Shown here: positions 8,582 through 17,734 of the stretch, piece after piece
Layout of the letters: each line of letters starts with the position of its first letter
Position numbering within the stretch: position 1 is the stretch's first letter
Origin: JAPOXR01 sp965199765
GTDB lineage: Bacteria > Pseudomonadota > Alphaproteobacteria > Rhodobacterales > Rhodobacteraceae
Length of the DNA: 64,000 bases
Assembly (NCBI GenBank): GCA_965199765.1
Contig: CBDATC010000002.1
Location: forward strand, 186,001 to 250,000
Direction of reading: 5' to 3'
Notes under the pieces: generated by a model
Database searches by the model: none
Seen by the model: only the letters and a program-made list of their open reading frames with translations
Told to the model about the DNA's origin: nothing
Program-made: the position numbers and the translations under genes

Positions 8582-10144
8582 ATGCGTAAACTGACAGCAG
8601 CCATTTCCGGGATTTTGTGCCTCGCAGCAGCAGCGTTTGTCCAAGCGGACGAAAGAACTGAATTGAAAATCGCCGTCGACAATCTCTGGCCGACCATGGA
8701 TCCGGTGATTGGAATCTCGACGACTGGGGCGAGGGTGCATTCGAATATTTTCGATACGCTAGTGCGCCGAAACCGCTGGGAGGACCCGGAAGGAAGAACT
8801 CTGGTTCCTTGGCTCGCAACAGATTGGGAAAGGAAGACGCCGAATATCTGGGTCATCCATCTGAGAGAAGATGTCCCGTTTCATGACGGCCACATCATGG
8901 ACGCCGAAGATGTCGCATTCTCAATGTCGAAAGAAAGGCTGTGGGGTGAAAAACCACTCGCGCCTCGGGGAACGCGCTACGCGCGGGGAATCGTGCGGGT
9001 TGAGGCGACAGGTCCGCTCACCGTCGAAATCGAGACATCGACGCCTGATCCGAATTTTATCTTCCGACTCGTTACTCCGTTAGGCTTTGTTCTGCCCAAG
9101 CACAATTATGAAGAAGTTGGCACTGAAGCGTTCGGTCAAATGCCGATTGGCACCGGGCCGTACAAACTCGTGTCATTTGACCCCTCGGTGTCGGTAGAGG
9201 CTGTGGCGAACGATGCCTACTGGGCCGGAGACGTGCCTGCGTCTAAACTGATTTTTCAAATCGTCCCGGAATATTCGACCCGCTTCGCCGGTCTTGTCGC
9301 GGGTGAATTCGATGTCATCGTCAGCGTTCCGGCTGATCAGGCAGAGCAGGTTCGGAATGCCGAAGGTGTGCGGCTGATGGAAAAATCGATTGAGAATTAC
9401 CCCATGTTCGCGTTCAATACGCTCAGCACAGAGCTTTTGCCTGACAATCCCTTGATGGATGCCAATCTGCGCAAAGCGATGGTGACGGCGGTGGATCGCG
9501 AGGGAATCGTTCAGGCGCTTTGGGGCGACAAGACTTTTGTGCCCGCACCGTTTAATTTTCCGGAATATGGGGACTATTTTGATCCCGACCGCAAAGCGCG
9601 ACACAGTTACGATCCAGAGAAAGCGAAAGCCTATCTGGCTGAAACGGACTATGACGGACGACCGCTGATCTGGCATATCACCCGTGGATTCTACCCAAAT
9701 TACGAAATCGCGGCGGAATTCATGGTCGAGCAATGGCGGGAAGTTGGCATCAATGTCGAAATCAAAATCGTCGATAACTTTTCCCTCGCTTACAAGCGTC
9801 CGTTCCACATGCTGAATATGTCGATGTCGAGCGAATTTTCCGGTGATCCATACCGGCCGCTTTGGATGGATTGGGGACCGTTGTCGAGCCGGACAAGAGC
9901 ATCTCACAAAACCTGGATTCCGACCGAACGGTTCCTTGAGCTCGGCGAAAAATTTGAAACCGCGCAGGATTTCGAATCGCGAAACGCCGCTTATCTCGAA
10001 CTCGTCGAAGAGTGGGAAAGTGTTACTCCGGGGATGTATCTTTGGCGCAATGTCGTGAGTTACGCGACCAGGGATGATCTCGACTGGGATCCCGGAAATT
10101 CAGCGGTGACGATATTCGACGCCAAGTATATGGATCCCTCCTGA
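8582..10144 (+). CDS. Peptide-type ABC transporter substrate-binding protein (SBP family 5)
   Basis: Periplasmic binding protein of the DppA/OppA/GsiB fold, 520 residues. A Sec signal peptide with hydrophobic core and likely cleavage after VQA covers residues 1-22. The family signature around FHDGHIMDAEDVAFSM and the segment PIGTGPYKLVSFDP are visible. A strong ribosome site (gaagaggag) lies 6-14 nt before the ATG. It is the second gene of a five-gene unit: hydrolase, this protein, double ATPase and two permeases. The substrate cannot be read from sequence; peptides, glutathione or other amides fit the neighbouring hydrolase. Confidence 0.92.
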   Translation: MRKLTAAISGILCLAAAAFVQADERTELKIAVDNLWPTMDPVIGISTTGARVHSNIFDTLVRRNRWEDPEGRTLVPWLATDWERKTPNIWVIHLREDVPFHDGHIMDAEDVAFSMSKERLWGEKPLAPRGTRYARGIVRVEATGPLTVEIETSTPDPNFIFRLVTPLGFVLPKHNYEEVGTEAFGQMPIGTGPYKLVSFDPSVSVEAVANDAYWAGDVPASKLIFQIVPEYSTRFAGLVAGEFDVIVSVPADQAEQVRNAEGVRLMEKSIENYPMFAFNTLSTELLPDNPLMDANLRKAMVTAVDREGIVQALWGDKTFVPAPFNFPEYGDYFDPDRKARHSYDPEKAKAYLAETDYDGRPLIWHITRGFYPNYEIAAEFMVEQWREVGINVEIKIVDNFSLAYKRPFHMLNMSMSSEFSGDPYRPLWMDWGPLSSRTRASHKTWIPTERFLELGEKFETAQDFESRNAAYLELVEEWESVTPGMYLWRNVVSYATRDDLDWDPGNSAVTIFDAKYMDPS

Positions 10145-10166
10145 TCAAAATCTCAGCGACGGATCG

Positions 10167-11747
10167 ATGACTGACGATCCGGCGATTCTGACATTCAGGA
10201 ATCTCTCGGTCGCCCTACCTGAGTGGGGCGACCGGAAATTCGCGGTTCAGCGCGTCAATTTGGATATAAGGGCAGGGGAAACCCTTTGCTTGATCGGGGA
10301 GAGCGGGTCAGGCAAAACGGTTATGGCACAAGCGGCGATAGGCATGCTGCCAAAGGCTTTACCAGTGCGCGAGGGCAGCGTTTCCTTCGAAGGCGTGCCG
10401 TTGCCCGAGCAGCGAAGTCGAAGCTATGACGGCTTGCGCGGCAGAAAAATCGCGATGATCTTCCAAGATGCCGCCGCAAGCCTGGATCCGGTTCAGAAAA
10501 TTGGCCGTCAGCTTGAAGAGATCCTGGCAGTGCACGGAGTGGCCCGCAGTGAACGCCGGGATTGGGTCATTCACAAGCTCATGGCGACACAGCTTGACGA
10601 TCCGAACCGGATCTATCGTTCCTATCCCCATCAGCTCTCGGGCGGACAGGCGCAGCGGGTTGTAATCGCCGGTGCTCTGCTGTTTGATCCAAAGCTGTTG
10701 ATCGCTGATGAGCCGACAACCGCGCTCGACGTTACGACACAGGCGGAAATTCTTGATCTCATCATGCGGCTGCAAGAGGAAAGCGGCGCATCGGTGCTGT
10801 TCATAACGCATGATTTCGGTGTGGTCACTAGGATCGCGGATCGGATAGCGGTTTTGAAAGATGGCGCAATCGTCGAAATTGGGTCGGCCGAGACTGTGCT
10901 GAATGCGCCTGCGCATCGCTACACTCGGCGCCTGCTGCATGCGGCGCGGATCGCTGCGCCTGAACGGACGGCAAACTCCGCCGAGCCGGTGCTTGAAGTT
11001 GAAAGACTGCATCTGACCTATCGGGTTGGTCCTATGTTCTCCCGACGCTCGGTTCAGGCTCTGCGCGGTGTTTCGCTCGGTCTTGACGCAGCTCAGACTT
11101 TGGCGATCGTCGGCGAGAGTGGGTCGGGAAAATCATCTCTAGCCCGTTGCATTCTGCGGCTCGAGGAAGCGAATGCGGGCAGCATAAAGTATCGGGGTGA
11201 GGAGATATCGACCAAGACCAGTGCGGAAATGCGACCACTGCGAAGAAGGATTCAGTTTGTCCAACAAGACCCTTACAGCGCACTGAATCCACGACACACC
11301 GTGCGTTCAGCGATCGCGGAAGGGCCGATCATTCATGGCACATCGAAATCGGAGGCCGAGGCGCGAGCGGATGAACTTATGGAAATCACCGGTCTTTCGG
11401 CAGCTTCAGGAAGTCGTTTCCCGCATGAATTTTCCGGCGGACAGCTGCAGCGGATCTGCATAGCGAGAGCATTGGCCCTAGAGCCCGAACTGCTTGTCGC
11501 CGACGAGGCGGTATCGGCTTTGGATGTTTCCATTCAGTCGCAGATTCTGGATTTGTTTCGGTCGCTGCAATCGAAATTCGGTTTCGCAATGATCTTTATC
11601 ACGCATGATCTTCGGGTCGCCCGGTCGATCAGCGACAGGATATTGGTTATGCAGCATGGCGCAGTTGTCGAGAGCGGGCGATCTGTCGATGTGTTCGACG
11701 CCCCATCGCATCCCTATACCAAATCCCTGCTCGCCGCTGCGCCATGA
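10167..11747 (+). CDS. Peptide-type ABC transporter, double ATP-binding protein
   Basis: Fusion of a DppD-like and a DppF-like ATPase in one 526-residue chain, as in GsiA. The first domain has Walker A GESGSGKT (about 38-45), signature LSGGQAQR, and Walker B LLIADEPTTALD. The second has Walker A GESGSGKSS (about 315), signature FSGGQLQR, and Walker B LLVADEAVSALD, where the usual Pro-Thr after Glu is Ala-Val. That change leaves the catalytic Glu in place. The stop overlaps the next permease start by 4 nt, which indicates translational coupling. It energises uptake through the two permeases that follow. Confidence 0.93.
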   Translation: MTDDPAILTFRNLSVALPEWGDRKFAVQRVNLDIRAGETLCLIGESGSGKTVMAQAAIGMLPKALPVREGSVSFEGVPLPEQRSRSYDGLRGRKIAMIFQDAAASLDPVQKIGRQLEEILAVHGVARSERRDWVIHKLMATQLDDPNRIYRSYPHQLSGGQAQRVVIAGALLFDPKLLIADEPTTALDVTTQAEILDLIMRLQEESGASVLFITHDFGVVTRIADRIAVLKDGAIVEIGSAETVLNAPAHRYTRRLLHAARIAAPERTANSAEPVLEVERLHLTYRVGPMFSRRSVQALRGVSLGLDAAQTLAIVGESGSGKSSLARCILRLEEANAGSIKYRGEEISTKTSAEMRPLRRRIQFVQQDPYSALNPRHTVRSAIAEGPIIHGTSKSEAEARADELMEITGLSAASGSRFPHEFSGGQLQRICIARALALEPELLVADEAVSALDVSIQSQILDLFRSLQSKFGFAMIFITHDLRVARSISDRILVMQHGAVVESGRSVDVFDAPSHPYTKSLLAAAP

Positions 11748-12652
11748 TCGCCTATATTGCAGAAAAGTTGTTTCGGTCGGCGATGACGCTGTTGATCGCC
11801 GTCTCGCTGGTTTTCATTTTCATTCGATTTTCCGGTGATCCGGCAGCCGCGCTTGCTCCACCGGACGCGCCTCAAGAAGTTATCGATCAATATGCCGAGG
11901 CTATGGGGCTGGATCAGCCGTTGTGGTGGCAATACATCAATTACATCTCGGGCCTTGCCAAAGGTAATTTCGGCTATTCGATTCATACCGGCAAGCCGGC
12001 ACTGGAGCTTTTCTTGGAGCGACTTCCATCAACGTTGAGGCTTGGCGGAACCGCTCTCTTCATTGCACTCACAGCCGGAATTACTCTGGGTGTGGTTGCA
12101 GCGCTGAACAGAGGTCGGGCAGTTGACCGATGCGTGATGGCCCTGTCGGTCTTTGCGTTCGCGATGCCTAATTTTCTATTCGGATTGTGCGTCATACTCG
12201 TCGGCGCTCTGGTCTTTCATATCTATTTCGGTGGCGCCGAAGCGAGTGTGCTGCCGGCGGCTTTGACACTTGGACTTGCCGCTATGGGAAGCTTTGCACG
12301 TTTCTCACGGTCATCATTGCTCGAGACCATCAACGCACCATTCATGCGTGCCGCTGAGGCAAGAGGAATTCCACGCAGCCGCCGTCTCTGGGCACACGCC
12401 GCACCCAATGCCGCAATACCGCTGGTTACGCTGATTGGATTGTCGCTTGGGTCTCTGATCGCCGGCTCGGTTGTCACCGAACAGGTGTTCGGCTGGCCCG
12501 GTGTCGGTCAGCTTCTTGTTCGTTCGGTTGCGACGCGCGATATCGCTTCTGTGCAGTTCATTGTTCTGGCCATATCCTGCACCATGGTTCTAGCAAATCT
12601 TGCGGTGGATTTTCTGTATCTTGTTATTGATCCGCGGATCCGCGTTCGATGA
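11744..12652 (+). CDS. Peptide-type ABC transporter permease (DppB-like)
   Basis: Inner-membrane permease, 302 residues with six predicted helices. The N-terminal segment with FSGDPAAALAPPDAP followed by a periplasmic stretch is typical of the DppB/GsiC group. The EAA loop is around RAAEARGIPRSRRLWAHAAP (about 204-223), and the end DPRIRVR is the usual family ending. It overlaps its neighbours by 4 nt on both sides, so it is part of a tightly coupled operon. Confidence 0.93.
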   Translation: MIAYIAEKLFRSAMTLLIAVSLVFIFIRFSGDPAAALAPPDAPQEVIDQYAEAMGLDQPLWWQYINYISGLAKGNFGYSIHTGKPALELFLERLPSTLRLGGTALFIALTAGITLGVVAALNRGRAVDRCVMALSVFAFAMPNFLFGLCVILVGALVFHIYFGGAEASVLPAALTLGLAAMGSFARFSRSSLLETINAPFMRAAEARGIPRSRRLWAHAAPNAAIPLVTLIGLSLGSLIAGSVVTEQVFGWPGVGQLLVRSVATRDIASVQFIVLAISCTMVLANLAVDFLYLVIDPRIRVR

Positions 12653-13494
12653 GACAGGACACGTCCTTTCAGCTCAAAGAAACGCCTTTGGCGATCCGGT
12701 TTTCGCTCGCATTTATTGCTTTGTTTGTTTTGTTCGCTCTTTTCGGAGAAATGCTTTCGCCGCATGAATTCCGCGCCACTTCGCTCACGAATCGTCTTTT
12801 GCCGCCTGGCTCGCCGGATTATATTCTAGGGACCGATGCGCGCGGTCGGGATCTCTTTGTCCGATTGGCGGTTGGCGCCCAGATCACTTTGATCGTGGCT
12901 TTGGTCGGAACCGTCATTGGTGCAGTCGTCGGGTCGCTTCTGGGCATCTTCGCGGCGGCCAAGCGGGGAGCGGTTGAAAATGTCATCGTTGCAGCGATCG
13001 ATGTGCAGGCCTCTCTTCCCATCATTGTCGTCGCTCTGTTCGTGCTGGCGATGTTTGACAACAGCTTTTTTCTATTTCTCATGCTTGTCGGTCTAACCGG
13101 ATGGGAAGTGTATGCTCGTTTGATGAGAGGGGCCGCGTTATCGGTTAAGGAACGCGGCTATGTGACAGCGGCGCGTGCGCTTGGAGCTTCACCGGTCAGG
13201 ATTTATCTTCGCCATATTCTGCCTAACATCCTCAATGTCGCACTGGTGCAATTCACGGTCAACCTTCCGCTTACGGTGCTATTGGAAACCGCTCTGAGTT
13301 TTCTCGGTCTTGGCGTTCAACCGCCACTGACCAGTCTTGGTCAGATCATGAGCGAGGGACGGGATCGGCTGCTGACAGCGTGGTGGCTGACGCTGTTTCC
13401 AGGCGCTGCGATTTTCCTGCTCGCACTCTCTGTCAGCATGTGCGGCGATTGGATCCGTGACCGACTCGACCCCATGCTGCGTTCAGAGGACTGA
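12649..13494 (+). CDS. Peptide-type ABC transporter permease (DppC-like)
   Basis: Second permease of the set, 281 residues. It shows the DppC-group N-terminal region LGTDARGRDLFVRLAVGAQ, an EAA loop at AARALGASPVRIYLRHILP (about 173-191), and the LSFLGLGVQPP segment in the last third. It pairs with the DppB-like protein just upstream. It is the last gene of the operon; no strong terminator is visible after it, only a weak 6-bp hairpin at 13564-13580. Confidence 0.93.
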   Translation: MRQDTSFQLKETPLAIRFSLAFIALFVLFALFGEMLSPHEFRATSLTNRLLPPGSPDYILGTDARGRDLFVRLAVGAQITLIVALVGTVIGAVVGSLLGIFAAAKRGAVENVIVAAIDVQASLPIIVVALFVLAMFDNSFFLFLMLVGLTGWEVYARLMRGAALSVKERGYVTAARALGASPVRIYLRHILPNILNVALVQFTVNLPLTVLLETALSFLGLGVQPPLTSLGQIMSEGRDRLLTAWWLTLFPGAAIFLLALSVSMCGDWIRDRLDPMLRSED

Positions 13495-13935
13495 GCGCGG
13501 CACATCATTTAAGAAACAACTTCTTCAAGCTTAACCGCGTGAACACTGAACTTGATTCATGAGGTTCGGAATCGCCGAACAGAAGAAGATCCAGAAGTTG
13601 TTACGACTCAGCAAGAAGCTGTGATTGGCAACTTAACATCGTTCCGACCCATCGTGCTGGCACTGGATGCTTGATGAGCGAAAAGACCGATAGGTCAGCA
13701 ATTATCCCAGAATGGCCGCCTGGCTTTCACGCTGTCGTCTTGGGAGTGGACAGCAAGAGTGTCTACCTGAAAACGGTGTTGTCGAAGTCTGATCTGAAGG
13801 CAGCCAGACATTCCTGCACCGCCTTACTGCTGCGGAAGGCCACGGTGGTGGTCTGTCTGATCCTGAGACTTGCAGTTGAGAACCGGATTACAAATGACCC
13901 CGGTCTCTCTCGGTGCGGATGCAGAAAAGAGTGCG
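13495..13935. other. Gap between convergent ABC operons
   Basis: About 440 bp between the ends of two converging peptide-type ABC operons. A minus-strand frame at about 13763-13860 reads somewhat like protein (RIRQTTTVAFRSSKAVQE) but lacks a start of its own. I do not call a gene here. Confidence 0.5.
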
Positions 13936-14841
13936 TTATCGGCTGCGGATCCGCGGGTCGAGAGCATCCCGCAGTCCATCGCCCATGTAGTTGACCGACA
14001 GAACGGTCAACGAAATAGCGAGCCCAGGCCACAATACCCTTTCAGGATATTGCTGAATGTAGTCGGTGGAATCAAACAGAAGTCTACCCCATGTGGGAAA
14101 ATCAGAAGGAAAACCAAGGCCAAGAAATGACAGTGCCGATTCGGTAATGATTGCATTTGCGATGCCAAGCGTCGATGAAACCATGATAGGCGACAGGACG
14201 TTGGGAAGAATATGGCGGGTTATCAATCTTCGCGAAGGCGTTCCGATGGAACGCGATGCCAAGACGAATTCCCGTTCCCTCAATGACAAGACATCTGCAC
14301 GGACAATGCGGGCGGTTTGCATCCAGCTCGTAATGCCGATTCCAAAGACAATTAGGATGAATATTCCTGTTTCCGGTCCGAAATGCGCTCGAAGGGTATC
14401 ACGAAAAAGCAAGATCATGACAAGAAGGAGAGGTAGCAGCGGAAGTGCAAGAAACAGATCAGTGACGCGCATAAGCGGGCCGTCGATTCGCCTAAAGAAT
14501 CCTGCCAAAACGCCGACCGCAGTGCCAACAACCAGAGCGAGCAGCATTGCGGTAACGCCAACGGCGACCGAGGTGCGGCCGCCTGCGAATATTCGTGCCA
14601 GTGAATCGCGGCCCAGCTGGTCAGTTCCCAGCGGATGCGCAAAGGACGGGCCGGAATTGCGTGCGCGGATATCGATATATTGCGGATCAATGCTCCAGAT
14701 TGACGGTCCTATGGTCACTGCCAGAAGCACGAAAGTAAAGAAACCGCATCCCGCCAGCGCACCCTTGTGCGCAATGAATTGAATCCAGACATCCCGCCAA
14801 TAGGAGGTGGGGGGCGAAGCGAATGTCGATGTGTCAGTCAT
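13936..14841 (-). CDS. Peptide-type ABC transporter permease (DppC-like), second set
   Basis: Inner-membrane permease, 301 residues. Family marks are HPLGTDQLGRDSLARIFAGG, the EAA loop ASRSIGTPSRRLITRHILP, and ALSFLGLGFPSDFPTWG near the C-terminus. It overlaps the upstream DppB-like gene by 8 nt. It belongs to the minus-strand operon whose other half (oppD, oppF, binding protein) starts again at 19.37 kb beyond an inserted segment. It is only distantly similar to the permease at 12649-13494, so the two sets are not a recent duplication. Confidence 0.93.
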   Translation of the reverse strand: MTDTSTFASPPTSYWRDVWIQFIAHKGALAGCGFFTFVLLAVTIGPSIWSIDPQYIDIRARNSGPSFAHPLGTDQLGRDSLARIFAGGRTSVAVGVTAMLLALVVGTAVGVLAGFFRRIDGPLMRVTDLFLALPLLPLLLVMILLFRDTLRAHFGPETGIFILIVFGIGITSWMQTARIVRADVLSLREREFVLASRSIGTPSRRLITRHILPNVLSPIMVSSTLGIANAIITESALSFLGLGFPSDFPTWGRLLFDSTDYIQQYPERVLWPGLAISLTVLSVNYMGDGLRDALDPRIRSR

Positions 14842-15841
14842 AGCGTATGCGCGGATCCAACATGCCGTAGATTAAGTCGGCGATTAAATTGAACAGAACG
14901 ATCAAGACCGCGAAAATGAACGTGAGTGTTTGAACCATCGGCAAATCGCTGCCTTCGATAGCAATGATCAAGAGCTGGCCGAGGCCGTTAACCTTAAAGA
15001 CCTGTTCGGTGATGATTGCACCCGCGAATACGGCCGGTATCCCGAGTGCGATCACGGTAACAACCGGAATCATGGAATTGCGCAATACGTGCAGGAGAAC
15101 CACAACCCTTTCAGTCAGTCCTTTGGCTCGGGCAGTGCGGACATAGTCTTGGTTAAGGTTGTCAAGCATGGAAGCCCGCATGAATCGGCTGATTTGCGCG
15201 GCATTATAAAGGGCCAGAACCATGACCGGCATTATGAGCTGTTTAACCTGGTGAACAAAACTGCTCCAGCCTACGACTTTATGTGTTGTATCATAGATTG
15301 AAGGAAGCCAATTGAGATGCACCGAGAAGATGACAATCATCAGGACACCCGTAAAAAAGGTTGGAACAGAAAATCCAACCATTGAAACGAATGTTCCGAC
15401 CTGATCGAACCAGCTGTATTGTCGATAAGCTGAAATTACGCCGATCGGGAGAGCGATCAAAACGCCGACCACATATGACAGCCCAACGACCCAAAGTGTC
15501 TGCGGAAGTCGCTGAACGACGATTTCAACCACGGGTGATCGGGTCTGCCAAGAAATCACGCGCTGTCGGTCGCCTGCCAAGTCCAGACCGGTTAGTTCCG
15601 ATAAAAGGTGCAGCGGTTCACTGACAAAGAATTGATTAAGCCAAAGAAGGTAACGGACCAGTAGCGGCTCACCCAAACCTAGAGATTCTCGGATTTTCGC
15701 CTTGACATCAGGTGGAATGGTAAGGGGCAGCTGCGCTGTCGGGTCGCCAGGGGCGAGGTTTAGCACCAAAAAAATGATCAGGCTGATAGCGATCAGCGTT
15801 GGAATTGCAAAGAGAAGCCGCCTGATGGTGTAGGTGAACAA
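14834..15841 (-). CDS. Peptide-type ABC transporter permease (DppB-like), second set
   Basis: Inner-membrane permease of 335 residues with N-terminal helix, LNLAPGDPTAQLPL, a large periplasmic segment, EAA loop around RTARAKGLTERVVVLLHVLR, and the family ending LDPRIRYD. Its start is the first position of the operon half that lies downstream of the insertion. It may now depend on a promoter inside the inserted DNA, since its former upstream partner ends 3.5 kb away. Confidence 0.93.
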   Translation of the reverse strand: MFTYTIRRLLFAIPTLIAISLIIFLVLNLAPGDPTAQLPLTIPPDVKAKIRESLGLGEPLLVRYLLWLNQFFVSEPLHLLSELTGLDLAGDRQRVISWQTRSPVVEIVVQRLPQTLWVVGLSYVVGVLIALPIGVISAYRQYSWFDQVGTFVSMVGFSVPTFFTGVLMIVIFSVHLNWLPSIYDTTHKVVGWSSFVHQVKQLIMPVMVLALYNAAQISRFMRASMLDNLNQDYVRTARAKGLTERVVVLLHVLRNSMIPVVTVIALGIPAVFAGAIITEQVFKVNGLGQLLIIAIEGSDLPMVQTLTFIFAVLIVLFNLIADLIYGMLDPRIRYD

Positions 15842-16246
15842 TTGCTTCGTCGTACGTCAATACCGGTAGACTTGATCAAACAGTGCATAGCAAAGTCCGA
15901 GTTGCTGCCTTCCCATTAACAAACTGTCCTTGTTGCTTCCAGCAATTACCAGCGCAAGAATCTCGTTCAGTTGTTTTCGACAGACGAGCGCACAAAAGAC
16001 AATACACGTATCCGAGTATCGGTTCAACCATTTTGACTTATTTGAATTGTATGTTTTTGCGGAGTGCTTTTCGTGATGCCAACACATGTGATCTGGCGAG
16101 GTATAATTCTCTCGTCGGTTTGAAAGAATGAATTACTGTGCCGATGCTCCGGCTATGAGCTATTCGATACCGGTGCCGTGAGTTGGTTCAAGAACAACCA
16201 AAACGTTGCTCGGTGCTGAGGAGAGCATGGTTCGCATCTATGTGTG
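15842..16246. other. Intergenic inside inserted segment
   Basis: About 405 bp between the DppB-like start and the end of the HNH gene. It has AT-rich parts. I see no convincing coding frame, RNA or terminator. It must hold whatever promoter now drives the two permeases. Confidence 0.5.
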
Positions 16247-17158
16247 TTAACGAATGCCATCCTGCCTAAAGACTTGCGTTTGGTGCCATCGCAGAAACTC
16301 TGGATTCGGATAGTCCCTTGCGTGTTCGGGCAGGAAGATCGGAGAGGAGTCGAAGTTGCGAAGAGCTGTGTCGTAGCCGATCCCGCCAAATTGTTTGGAT
16401 ACCGACAATTGCATATCCTCGGTCACCGTAAATGCGCCGAAATCAAACAGACTGTGATGCAGTGGACAGAGTGCAAGCCCATTTGGGATGGTGTTCGGGC
16501 CATTTTGGCTAAACCACTTTATGTGCGCAGCCTCCAAGGCAACCGCCTTTGATTTGAAGGAAATCGCTAGGCGGCATACTGCACACCGGTTGCCATAGGC
16601 ATCGAGGACTTTTCCGGAGAATTGTGGATCGCGGCGCTTTATCCGTCTGAGAACATGAGAATCAAATTTAATGCCAACGGAAACCAAAATTTGATCGTGA
16701 TAGGATACTGGAAAATGCTGAAAGAGCAGGGACTGTGCAACTTCAAGCGCCAAAACCGGGTTGTTTGTGAATGCGACCTGGACTTCGGGTGTGAATCCAC
16801 CGTGTGCGAAGTCTCGTAGCCAAACGCGGCCCGGGTGCTTGTTTAGGTTATTGAGAGTTTCCGTTTCCGGCACTACCCAAACTCCATCGTTACGCATATG
16901 CCAAAACGGATAGCTCGGGTCCTTGCGGTGTGTCCCTGGAGGTCCGTATTCATACAGGAGGTTTTGCAATTCGGGTTCGGCGGCACGGAAAGAGACAAGT
17001 CTTTGGTACCCATTTAAACATCTTCCAATAGCCCACAGCGCGAGAAGCGGTTTGTGGGGCGCACGCTCATCGTGTCTTTTCCAGATGTTCAAATTTGAAA
17101 ATTTCTGGACAATGCTATTCGACGAATCAAGGTTCATTGGCGGTGCAACTTTCTCCAA
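16247..17158 (-). CDS. HNH endonuclease with sulfur-binding-like domain (type IV restriction)
   Basis: Predicted restriction endonuclease of 303 residues. The N-terminal part carries RAPHKPLLALWAIGR (32-46), then YGPPG (71-75) and YPFWHMRNDGVW (83-94). This is the layout of the SBD domain that recognises phosphorothioate-modified DNA in ScoMcrA-type enzymes (COG3440). The C-terminal part is an HNH/McrA nuclease: Cys192-x2-Cys195, AAH at 210-212, Asn226, and CPLHH at 231-235. All expected metal and catalytic residues are present. No dnd or ssp modification genes are visible, as expected for a type IV enzyme that attacks foreign modified DNA. It lies inside the segment that splits the second ABC operon. 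Confidence 0.82.
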   Translation of the reverse strand: MEKVAPPMNLDSSNSIVQKFSNLNIWKRHDERAPHKPLLALWAIGRCLNGYQRLVSFRAAEPELQNLLYEYGPPGTHRKDPSYPFWHMRNDGVWVVPETETLNNLNKHPGRVWLRDFAHGGFTPEVQVAFTNNPVLALEVAQSLLFQHFPVSYHDQILVSVGIKFDSHVLRRIKRRDPQFSGKVLDAYGNRCAVCRLAISFKSKAVALEAAHIKWFSQNGPNTIPNGLALCPLHHSLFDFGAFTVTEDMQLSVSKQFGGIGYDTALRNFDSSPIFLPEHARDYPNPEFLRWHQTQVFRQDGIR

Positions 17159-17734
17159 GGAACGGGTGATCTTTCAATCGGGTTTCAGTCGAAACTCTGT
17201 CAACTGCTACAGCACATGGACGATTAAATCCCGATAATCCATTCTTGTGAAGGAAGCGCTATCTTAATTTGTGTCTGTTCAAAAGTGCAATGTGAGGTTC
17301 AACGCATTGATACTCAGAAGAATTTCTGCTGTTCGTGTTTACGAAGAATTGGCGGATAATCTCCTAATGAGCAGCGGAATCACCGAGACAATTGCAAATC
17401 AGGTGAATCTTAACAATTCAGCGGAGCAGGAGGATCACATTTGAGCAAAACCTGCGACGTCATATCGGTATTCTTGCCAGTCAGCGATGTCAGCGATTGC
17501 GGCGGGGTCATTTCTGTGTTATCCAAAAAATCGGATCAAACTCACCTATGACTTTTGCATGACGCCCGCAGATACGATTCAGCTCTTTGTCATTGCTGCA
17601 AAATTGAGAATTCTGCGCAGATAGAGGCTGATGCGGTAAGCACGGAAGCACAGCATGCGATTAGGGATGCCTTTAGCTTCATTCGGACCGAACCACCGAC
17701 AGTGAAGATATGAAGGGTGGAAAATAAGAACGTT
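17159..17734. other. Intergenic between divergent HNH and squalene/phytoene synthase genes
   Basis: About 576 bp without a convincing gene. It separates two divergently transcribed genes, so it should contain promoters for both, but I cannot point to clear -35/-10 pairs. Part of it may be decayed coding DNA. Confidence 0.5.

Noticed and set aside
9173..9907. Long (244-codon) minus-strand frame within the first binding-protein gene
   Set aside because: It is a shadow of an intact, clearly recognisable gene on the plus strand.
13671..13994. Plus-strand 107-codon frame between the two convergent ABC operons
   Set aside because: No recognisable motif, no ribosome site and overlap with the DppC-like gene end; kept only as intergenic.
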